Shown: piece after piece, positions 1 to 11,000 of the stretch
How positions within the stretch are numbered: position 1 is the first letter of the stretch
Layout: every line of letters starts with the position of its first letter
Assembly: GCA_946803715.1 (NCBI GenBank)
Contig: CAMPET010000031.1
Span: forward strand, 249,747 to 271,244
Source: Beroe ovata
Lineage: Eukaryota > Ctenophora > Nuda > Beroida > Beroidae
Length of the DNA: 21,498 nt
Direction of reading: 5' to 3'
Made by a program: the position numbers and the translations under genes
The notes under the pieces: generated by a model
What the model was told of the DNA's origin: nothing
What the model saw: the letters and a program-made list of their open reading frames with translations, nothing else
Databases searched by the model: none

Positions 1-30
1 GTGTGTGTGTGTGTGAGTGTGTGTTTGTGT
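1..30. repeat. TG dinucleotide microsatellite
   Basis: An imperfect TG run in the intron that follows dynein exon 38-218 in transcription order. It continues beyond the window edge. Confidence 0.9.
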
Positions 31-37
31 CACGTAC

Positions 38-2024
38 CAGGTTTCTTCTTGATCTCGGCAGGTTTGAAGTGTATGGTTGGCATCTCACATACGAGCTGCA
101 TCGCATTAGCCTCCACCAGACAGCAGTTTTTCCTGTCCCATCCCGCTCCCTCCAAGTACATCCCCTTGATGTAGACACCGTCCTTAGGCTGTCCGGTGAT
201 GTTCACATCGTCTAGCACCTGACACAGATTGGCGGTAAAGAACAAGCGGAGAGAGAGTAGTGTTCATTGTCTCTCTGTTCATTGGTCTGGACGACCAATG
301 ATGGCCATTTTGTGACAAAATTTCATAATTATACGCGCATATGTTCACTCTTCTTGAATCTTTGAATCGTTTTTGTTAGGTTTCTTCAGCTAATGATCAG
401 GGTGCAGAGAGTTTATGAGTTGTGTGTGTGGGTGCCCGATCTAAGTAGATTGGAACCAGATGCGCTAAGGCATGATTTTGTAGCTCAGAGAAGCCCATTC
501 ACTCGCTGCGACCGTTTGTTTCAAACACCATTTTCTATGCTAGATTGACAGAATTTGGACGAAAGTTCCGCCCGCAACATAGCTTGACATCGTCTCCGAC
601 CCCCATTTTACCTGTACAATGAAGTCCCATGAGAGAGTATCCACAGAGATGCTGTTAGCCCGAGCTGACGTCTGCAGGACAGCTGTCAGGAACCCGGTCG
701 GGAAGGTGAAGTACGATAGATAGAAAATGAGCGGCATTGTTCCGGTATGGGCCCACTTGAAGAACTGCGGAATAGAAGTGGTGTCAGTATGACGTGTGCA
801 TTTATCGATGTTTGTATAGCTGGTATCAGCGAGCTCAAAGTCAGTATGTGATTATATAGAGGTTTCTCCGTATAATTGAGGTTTCTCAGCTCCCTATCGT
901 CGCTGGCAGGTAGACTCTCATCATTGAAGTGTGATGTCTCATTGTACCTGGTCAACCCTCTGAACAAGATCCCGAGTCCAAGACCCGAGGGGTTTGTGTG
1001 AGGGGTACGTTTTGGACCACATGGCGGGCACTTTAGCCTCGTTGATACACCTGAATATCTCCTCCAAGTCCTCTGACATAACCACCAAGCCTGTGAGCGA
1101 AGAAGGGGATAACATCGCGGTGAATATTGGGTGTGATGAATAAAATCGGTGATGCTTGGTTTTAAAATCACATCGTATTATACTTGGCACATCATATGGT
1201 TTTATGAAGGAGCAGGTTATATTTACCCTTGATTCCGCGCTCCAGGTCACTGAGAGAGCTGGATATAAGTTTGATGAGCTTGTTGTATCTCAGAATTTCC
1301 TGTAGTAGGACCACGCCCATCGGCGTATGCCGTTCTTCTGCCAGTATGCTGAACGAGATGATTTAGTGATTGCGTTGATCGTAATTCCTTGTTAAATCTA
1401 ACAAATTACGAAATTATGCTTGAATAAGTGAGGCAAGACTATCTCTGTGCAACAATCACCTGAGTGTATTCTCGTAGTCTATTAACTCTGGCAAGTGCTC
1501 CTTGACATCCTGAGCCAGTCCCAGCACCTTATCCTCAGTACTCTCTCCCTTGACACTCGACACTTGCGGCTGGAGGGAAAGGAGAGTCTCGAACAGCATG
1601 TGGGTTTCCCTGATTTGGGATGTGATGTCGGCGTTGGGGTGTTGACCAAATGCGGCTGGGTGGTCCACATTGGGGAGAAGCGAGATGTAGTCTTTGTAGT
1701 GTTGGTATGGGCCTGGGGGAGAAATTGGGGGGATTTTTACAAAATCAGAGGGTTAATGTCTCAAAAAATACAGGGATCTCCTCGAAAAATGAAATTACCA
1801 TCTTTGGGAACGTAGTACGTATCGTTGAGTGAGGACAGCTTGTAGAATGGTGTGTTGAGCACGTTCTCATTGAAAAAGTCGTTGATGTACGTGTGAAGGA
1901 GCCGTCTATCGAGGTCATCGGTGACGTGGCCTCCGTAATTCACACCGGCGATCAGGTATTTCAGTGCATCCCAGGGCGTCTCATCGTATTCGTCCAGGTA
2001 CATGTTTAGCAGGTTCTCAGATAC
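38..2024 (-). CDS. DNAH2: DNAH2-like C-terminal exons (6 exons): end of AAA6 and C-terminal domain
   Basis: Exons in transcription order: 1799-2024, 1460-1712, 1227-1348, 948-1090, 612-764, 38-218. They join as [18 protein letters not shown]..., then the [14 protein letters not shown] block, [52 protein letters not shown] and [16 protein letters not shown]. These are conserved landmarks of the axonemal dynein C-terminal domain, which packs on the AAA ring and tunes motor activity. Phases agree at each join; for example the G ending 1799-2024 and GC starting 1460-1712 make a Gly after PKD. The last exon ends in phase 1 at a GTACGTG donor beside a TG microsatellite, so the final part of the protein (normally a short segment ending soon after a CPCYYYP-like motif) lies outside the window. 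The first exon of this group has a second in-frame acceptor at 2057 (see the separate entry). Confidence 0.9.
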
Positions 2025-5000
2025 CTGGACGGGTGAAATGTTCATGTTATGGAAGAGCTGAAGTACTGGTTATTATAGTTTTGAGTTTCTATTATCGAGA
2101 AGACGAATTCGTTGAAGGAAATAATATATTACCTCGAAGTCGGAATCGTTGAAATCGTACGGAATGTTCCATCCGAGTTGCAAGAACTTCCTTCTCTCAA
2201 TAAGGACAGAGTGGAAGAAACAAAGGGTAAAGAGCAACTTCTTGTACTTCTCCGGTTTCTTACACCTACTGAAGCTCCTCTCAGAGACCAAACCGTAGAG
2301 ACGTTTCATGTTCGCTTTCAGACCCTTGGGTGGTTCTGTTGTCATCTTGAGACCGGCTTGGAGGATAGAAATGGGGAATCCCTTGGTTGGGTTACTACTG
2401 AGCCACAGCCTGAAGTCTGGGTGTGGTTCTTCGCTCTGTAGCTGTTCGACAAGTTTGTCAAGATGAGGCATCCAGCTGAGTGACAGGTGACAATTGGCGA
2501 GATAGACCCAGTTACCCTCCTTGACACCCTCCTTGATGAGCTTGGTGGCGAGTGGGGCCTGTCCCTGACCAAGTGACAGAGCACTGAATCTGTTCTTCAT
2601 TCCAACCTCATCGGCCAGCTGAACCAGACCGCTGGTTGGATCCACTCCGGATGATAGCACGAAGATGAGCGGTGTTCGGCAGTTTGAATCCTCCACAACG
2701 GCTGTCATGTCGAGGACGGGCGGCTCGACAAACTTGGCACCCAAGTTGTTGATGATGAATGATGTGGCACAGAACGCGACCCTGTCCTTCCTGAGTGATC
2801 TGACGATCAGCATCTTCTGGAGCTCGTTACAGGAGTTGCCCCACTCCCCGGGGAGCATGGCCTCCTCGGGGGATGCGTTAGTGTACCACAAGTGCCAGTC
2901 GCGCGCATATTGCTCAAATGAGTTGGCAATCCCGTGGAAGTTGGTTAGTTTGTCCAATTCCGTGATGTTGTCCCAGGCGGCATCATCCAGCCACTTGCAG
3001 GGGTTGTCCATCTGGGTTTCCCTGTCGAGGACCACTCCTCCCTTGAGGAAGAAGAAGTACTCCTCCATGTCAAGTTTCCCGGCAGATTCCATGATCTTAG
3101 CACAGGTTTGGAAGGAGAAGAGCAGTTTGTGATGTTCAAACAGAGCTCGACATGTGAATTTGAACACGGCGTACGTGTGATAATCGTTAAGTGCCAGAAT
3201 ACGGTCCTCCAGCTTAGCGTGATGGGTTGATTTGTCGATAGACTGGTTGAACAGCTGATTGTAAGCATCGAGTGAGAACTGGTACATGGGATCGATACGT
3301 CCCATGTCATTGAGCACGAAGAACAGAATGGACGCCCGTTGAGCACATGGTCTATAACCTTCACGAGCAGCATCGATCTTTATTTCCGTCTCCTCGGATA
3401 TGTCCAGCTGCTCTGTGATCTCCTGTGAAGTGTGTTTGGAGGTTTGGAGTGTCTCCACCAAAACTTCATCGTCGAGGAGAGACCCTTCAGCAGCGTTGAG
3501 CAGCCTCAAAATCTCGTCTTCAAGCTCGACTAACTTCCTCTTTCCGGCAGCAATGTTGAGCACCAAGTTATCCTTCTGTTCCTCAAGGTCTGGTCTCTCT
3601 CTTCTCACCACTATACCGAGAAGCTGTGCTTCCAGACCGACTTCCTTGACGGCAAAGTTAACAATCGTTGTCTTGGTAGCAATTTCAGGGGTATAGTGAG
3701 GATTGCTGAGTCGTGTTGTGATGTAGAACTTGAAGTCAGGGTTGTAGTCGACCTCTTTGTCTCCCAACTTGATGAGCAGTCTTCCTCCCTGCTTGACGAC
3801 AGCCTTGTCTAGGATGGGTGCCAGTGAGGGGTCAAGTGTTTCCTGAACGTTCTGGAGTAGAACCGGAGTACCGAACTGAATCGCGTTCTCGAGTGTTCGG
3901 AGGAAGTCAGTTTGTTGGAGATCAATCGTCTTCAGCTTCCCCTTCTCCATGTTCTTTATCCATTTGATGGCCTGGCACTGTGGATCAACCATGAGGGGCC
4001 ACCTCAAGCCTCTGGTCACGATGATCCCGTTCTCGGTTGAGAAGTTGTCAGAGGGCAGACCTCGGATATTCCAATCACGGACATCAGTTGGTTTGGCGAG
4101 GAAGTTAGCAACGGAAAACTCAGGGTTGCACGGGATTGCCAGTTTTCTAACCTCAGGCAGCCACACCTTCTGGACCAGATCTTCTCTGTAGTCGGACAAG
4201 AACGGTCCCATGTATGAGGTGAAGGCAGCTGCGACCAGACAGTCACCGACCAGGTACCCAATGTTCGTTTCCAGGATCCCAGCACTCTCCTCCCAACGGA
4301 CTTTCTCTCCTGCCAGGCCAGACAGCAGTTTGCCCGCTCTCTCGAGTCTGAGTTGAGTGAGTTCTGATGATTTCCTGAGCTCCTCCTTCATCCTCAATCT
4401 CTCATCGTACTGCTTCTTCAGAGTGTCCATTCTCTCAGTGACCTCCTGCAACTTGTCTTTCGCTTCCTGTAGAGAGTCTTGCTTCTCTTTGAGCTGAGCA
4501 GTCGCCTCAGCCAGCTTCTTCCTCTTGGGTTCGATGACTCGATACACCCTGCCATATACCTCCATGGCCCTCACCCACATGCAAAGCGATTTGGCAGCCA
4601 CGGACACTCGTCCCACCGCCTCAGGAATAAAATCAGCCTTGTTCACATAACCACCAATCTTCTTGAGTACCCGGTCAGACATATTATCCTTATCGTAATT
4701 CACGAGCTGCTGAATGAAATTGGGGTCACCCAACTGTTTCTTGGCTTCAGCCCAAGATGGGTCCGATCCCCTGAGCACCATAACAGCTTCCATGACATCC
4801 TGTACCAAACCGGGAGCCTTGTTATAACTCCTGATCTCAGTGAGATCCTTCTTGTTGAGAGAGTTGAGCGCGAGGATAGCAGCCTCCAGGAAGGGAAGAG
4901 CCTCCTCCAGATCTGCTTGAGCGGTATCGGCAATGGCTCGACATTTCACCTCCTCCTCACCAATCTTCACACTCCGGGTGGCAACAGCTTTCTGCTGTTC

Positions 5001-8000
5001 ATCTGCCTCACGTTTCTGCTGGACGATGACAACCAGATACTCCTCGCACTCTTTCTGGAACTGCTGTACTTTGATCTTCGACTCTTCCAGCTCTACGCTC
5101 ATAACCTCCACTTTCGCTCGGGTATCATCGATCTTGAAAAGACCGTTCCGGAGTTTCTTGGCTGCATCTCCCAACTCAGTCCTCTTCTCTGTCAACATAG
5201 CAATGTACCCGGTAACCAACTCCAGGTAGTTAGTGGGAGTCACGTAGTTGTGTCTCTTCATCTCGAGCAGCATCTTCTTCGAGTTCTCGACCACACTCTG
5301 GTGGAATGTGACAAACATAGAGGCAGAACTCTTCATCAGGGCTTCCTTCTTTGCTGCATCCTTGATAGAGGGATCAAGATCAATTTTCTCGAGGTATCTC
5401 TCAGCTACTTCAAGCAGAGCATCTCTCGGCCACTCGGTGAACCAATCAATTGTCGTGCAGTTCACAAAAGCAGGGTACTGCCTGATCCTATTCCTGAATG
5501 GATCTCCTACGGGGCTCATGCACAGGATCACGTGGAGATTGCTCCGCACTCGTTCGATGAAGTAAGCAAACATGGTGTCGGTGCTATCTGATATTCCATC
5601 TTTCTTCGCATCCTCACTGAGTGCCTCCTTCACCTCATCAAACTCTTCCGGAGCGTACAGATTAGGAACTTCTCCCGACGACAGGATGTTGTTGATATCC
5701 TCCAGGAATGCCTCCGTCACGACCTGAGTGTCATTGAAGAGGAAGACGGTTGGCTTGTTTTCCACCCCTGCCATCCAGTACAAACTTCTCAAATCCTCCC
5801 TGAACTCTTGAGCTCGGTAATTCCTCGCCACCTCTATCTGGAACACTTTGAACTGGCAGATGTAGGACGCCACCTTGGCGAGACTCTGCCTGCCACTTCC
5901 TCCCACACCGATAAGCAGCATGTTACCTCGTGGCTGACCGATGACACGTACTATCCTGCAAATGTGCTCCATGGCATCTCTAAAGAGGACCAGGTCCATG
6001 GCAATGACACCAGGCTCCATGTTGTAATCCTCCAGCGTCGTCTCCATGAATGTTTTCAGCTGGTTGATGTCGGTGATGTCCTCGTAAATGCCACCTGGCT
6101 CACCTCGGATAAAATCGCCAAAGATGGGCGAAACTTTGTTCGGACAGATAGCATTGAATGAGGTATCGAATATGGCACCAAGTTTATCTCCGATGATACC
6201 CCTGAACGACTCCATGTCGTTTGCATCGTGGAACCTGTCTGAGAAAACTCTGAAACTCTCGTGAATCCAGAGCCGGATCATGCTCTGCCTGGTATCGTGA
6301 TAATCCTTGTGAGCTCTCAGCAACCCCTGATAGATCTTGGAGATGTCCCTCAGGTTGAAAAGATAGTGGATCTTGGTCGGGGTCGGCAGCATGGAGCTAA
6401 CGATGGTATTGTACAACTCAATGGTTGCCTGGGTGATCATGTTACCCACAGGTTTAACGTCCTCCTCGAAGTCCTGGAGCTTCTGGTTTATCATGGTTCC
6501 GTATATTCTCTGGATCTGGGCCTCGTTAGGGAATGCCATGTTGATGAGATGGAATCTGCTGAGAAGTCGTGGTGAGATGCTCTGTCGACCGCCACCTGGG
6601 GGTCCCATGGCGGCAATGAGTTGCATGTCCCGGACTTCCTTTACCACTTGCTTGCTCCGGTCATACCAGAAAGAGTAATCTATCCACTGTCTTAGCAATT
6701 CAAGAGGTGGCTGTGAGAAGAAGAGATCTTTAGCGGGCATGTTGAAATCATCCATGACAGCGAGCAACCTCTTGCCCCCAATTGGGACATACACTCCCTT
6801 TGTCCTCTTCTCAACTCTGCTCTCAATAATGTCCTGGACATTATTGCTCGTGGTCTGAGCGGACATGTTAACCACAAGTTTACCATACTGCTTGGTGCTC
6901 GCTTTTGCAAGGACCGCTTGTGCAACGGACGTTTTCCCCGTGCCCACAGGTCCTAGGAGCATTACTGGTGCCCCTCCGCTGATGAGTGCTTGGGTGATGA
7001 ACTCGTATCTCACTGTGTCCACTGTAGGCACTATGATCTTGTAGAAGGGGGATGTGGGGTTGTATCTCCACCTGGAATTGACAGAGGGTATAGGTAATTA
7101 GTCATGAGACTGGAGATCTAATTTCTCCTTGACAGAAAACATTCCACCTCTCCCCCAGAAAAACATACCCGCTCCTCAATTTATCCTCCCACAACACCCA
7201 GAACTTCTGCTTGACGTCAATGTAGTACTCATAGATCGTGTCCTTGCTTGGGAACTGTCCTTCCAACTCTCGGATAAAGTTATCCATCACCTGAAGACAG
7301 AATGGAGACCTTAAATCAGAACCGAAAATTTTCACCAGTGGATTACCCCTGGAGTTAGTGTCTGTCTGACATTTGGAAGTCGAAAGGGGAATAAGATAGG
7401 TTTTCTTGTTGTTACATTGGAGATCGTTTTCACTCACTTTTCTGCTGTCTCCAGTGACAGTGCAACACACGGACCAGATCATGCTAAACAGGAACCACAG
7501 CTCCACCATTCGCTGATGATTCTCTTCGTCTTTCGGGTTAACCTGATAGTTCATGATGAATCAGCATTAATAGTTCTCATTCATCTTTAGCAGGACACGT
7601 TTTTGAGTCTGGCAAACCACACTTTTAACAGGTTTGCCGTGACATACCCCATTTTCGACGGTCGCAAGACAGTCATACAGCACACACAGGTTCTTCACAC
7701 TGTTTAGAGCGGATGTTGTGATCAGTTCTTTACACATTCGTTTCCGGAAATCGATTACAGGAACCACGTACTTTGCAAACATCCGCCTGTAAGAGAGAGT
7801 GTGTGAATAACTTTGCAACGGGGAGTAACCATAGTTGCAAAGTTATTTTATCGTTTGTTGATTCTCACTTGAGGTTTGACTTGGTGTTGTTATCGGATTG
7901 TTTCTCGAGCCAGCTATCGACAAATGGTTGCCACTCAAGGTCGGTACTGGACATGAACACCATACCACACCGTGATACAGTGGCTGGTGATGCTACTGAA

Positions 8001-11000
8001 AGATCACCCACTTCGAACAGCAGTGATACCTGAATATTGTGTGAGCTGAGGACATATTTGTGTGCAGTTCTGCGGAATTCGGTTTTTGGAAGTTGATGAC
8101 AGACCGCACTTGAGATGAATGTTTGCAGTTTTCTCGTTCATAAATTCCTCTAGGATGCACGGAACACAATTCCTCATATTTTGCAAATAGTTATCCACTT
8201 TTCCTCCCTATTACCTGATTAGGCATGCTGATACGTTCACCATTGATCAGTGTCAGAACTTTGTTGTCATCCATGACAGAGTTCATGCTCTCGATCCACA
8301 GTGTGTCCACAGGTCCGTCAAACAAGATCCACTTCTCATCTGCGGAGTCCTCAGAGCAGGTTTTCCTCATGACAGCTGACAGCACGCCGTCAGTCCATTC
8401 GTTAGTGCTGGACGAGAGAATGTGATTGAGCAATTAGGAACCTTTCTAACTTCCCACGATGATATCGAGTTAACTATGACGAAGTGTCAGTGTTTCTTAC
8501 TTGAGATCGAACTCTCCATACAGCTCTCCCAGTGACAAAGCCTTGGGGTTGATCGGGTATTCCTTAACATGGTTCTTGGGGTTGTTCGCATCGTTCTTCC
8601 ACATGCTTGACAGGGCGAATTTCAGCGTTTTCCACACCACAGACTTCCCAGCGCCTGTGATAGGAGATTTAGGTCACATTTCGAGGTGTTGTTCAGTGTT
8701 TCAAGTGGATTTACGACAGTTGCTATGGAATGTTGCCAAGTTGTAACAGTAGTAGATTAATTGTGAGCCTATATAGTAAAGCCGCGCAATTCAGATGTGC
8801 TTTATATTAGTTTGATGCGTGTTACTATGGTGACTGACGGACGCGCGCGCTATGCGCGCTACATGATAACGCATGTTCAACAGAATTCAACGAACAGGAT
8901 GGAAAATGTTGAGTGGAATGAGTCCATCATTTTATTTAGCGATGCTCATCAACTCCCATCCTATATTCCCTCATTAGTAGATCTTGTGCCAACACTGATT
9001 AGACTTACTCTATAGGAACTAAATAAGACGTCATAATATGTGTGTCTGTGGTTTAACTTCAATGGTATCGACTAAGGAACTTATCCATTATTTCTGAAGT
9101 TATTCAGGCTCACTTCTCAATAGGCGTTTAGTTTATATACCTTGGAAATTTCCCATATCTCTCTTTCTCTTACCTGTATCTCCGACAATCATGACTGAGT
9201 GACGGGAATTCTTAGTCTCGTAGAGTTGTATTATCTTGGTGATAATCACGGGAACAGGCTGCATGTTGTCCGACTTGAGTTGAGTCTCGATAGCGGTTTG
9301 GAGATCCCCGTAGTTGAGAACTGGGGTCTCAACACCAGGGAACAAGTCTTGTACTATGCCGTTGAATAGGGGCGTGTCATCTGAAATGATCATGATCATT
9401 TGTCAGTGATGTCCGGAATTTCACACCCGATTGGCTCAGTGAGTATCCTAACCAATTGACAACAATCGGATCATTTTATGACAGCAACCCCCCTCATTCT
9501 CCTACCCCAAATATTCCAGCATACCTGAAGTGAGTTTAGCCACATTCATATCCTTCATGGCGAGAAGTAGAATCTCCTCATCAGGATACTCGGGCAGGGC
9601 TCGCTTCTTCCGTCCCGCGTATTTCAACACAGACACCAGCGCCCGTAGTCCGAAATCGTAGTGCTCCTGTTGGGATAGCTGCTGCACAGCCAGCGAGTAT
9701 AGCGTGAACACTTTCTTAGCTAGAACCTGAAATAGGGGGGTTAATGAGTTGTCAATGAGTTAATGTGTCCTAGTACGATAGAGAGGGGATTATTATAGGT
9801 GTGTGTTAGGACTTTACATAGTTGCTGAGGCTTTTGATGTTGATGGTAGAAGGGTGAGTTGTTAATGAGTCTTAATACGGTATTCCGTATATTCCGCATA
9901 CATTTTTTGTTGTTATTACATGACTCTGTAGGGTGATTATTCGTACCATAATGGATCATTACTCAATGCACGCTATGCAGTTTACAATGGATCAATCCAT
10001 CGGTCACGAATAAATAGAAGTTGTGTGAGTGTGTGAGCTAGGGTGACGATCAGGCCTTTTGTGAAGATCAGCTCGCTTTATTTCGTCGAAATTTCCAAAC
10101 ATGTCGGACGTTGATTATTTAACTTCATACCTCAACGACCAATTTTTGTTTCAAAAATACCTATCGATAAACTTATCGTACATTGTAACGCAGCACCTGG
10201 GTTATTGTTTTGAACGCACCCATGTCAAATATAGGATACCTAATACCTCCACCACAATGCAAGCTCACTGCAGAATCATGACCAATTGCAAATACTCCAA
10301 TTAACGGTAGGTATTCCCCGCTTACATTAATTGTAGGTTGTTATGGTAACGACAGCTATATACTGACCCTTAGAACGGCATTATTTATGGTTCGATTTAG
10401 TCGTGCGACATTTTATACATGCATTAGCGGCATTTGAGTAATAGGCTATGGTATTCTCTTTCGCTGTTTCATTTCAAAAACAATTTCCCTCGATTTCTTG
10501 ATTGTTTCGCAGTTCGCCATGATTCAACGATTTATGACCGCATTTGCTTAAGTCCAATTATCCGTAATAGGCGATCGTGGAACACAGTTATCACCCCTAG
10601 AACACGCTATAACCATTTATGCATAATGCATAACGTTTTGAAACCATGCGTGGCATTTTAAAGTCTCGTCTTGACGTTTATAACTATTATGCAGTATGCA
10701 TCACCATGCATAATAAGTAATTGATCTCTGGGTTTTCCCATTGTTTCACGCTTCAACACAGCTGTAATTACTGTAATTATTTTTTCCTTGAAACCGTCAG
10801 GTGTGTCTCTGACGAGAGAAAAATAAAAACTGCCACGATCAGAATGCCCGGTGTTGGTGTATGAGGCAATTATCGTGAAAACAGACTGTTCGCTATAATA
10901 ATGCAAAACTCGAATTCTCCGTTTGCTTCGAAAACAATGGCGTGTTTTTAATATTGCACCTGTTGCACTCTCACGACGATAAAATTTGTTGATTGTTATT

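Noticed and set aside
4479-5591. 370-codon open frame on the plus strand
   Set aside because: It is antisense to the stalk and AAA4-AAA5 coding part of the giant dynein exon. Its composition is what the complement of coiled-coil coding sequence gives, and the minus-strand protein is clearly real.
8845-8859. GC-rich hairpin as a terminator
   Set aside because: Stem of six pairs in an intron of a eukaryotic gene, with no U-run and no transcript end nearby.
8797-9015. 72-codon plus-strand open frame in the 519-nt dynein intron
   Set aside because: Short, unlike any protein I know, and lies inside a well-supported intron.
10101-10304. 67-codon plus-strand open frame in the host intron
   Set aside because: No domain, no family resemblance and no good splice or promoter context; expected by chance in AT-rich sequence.
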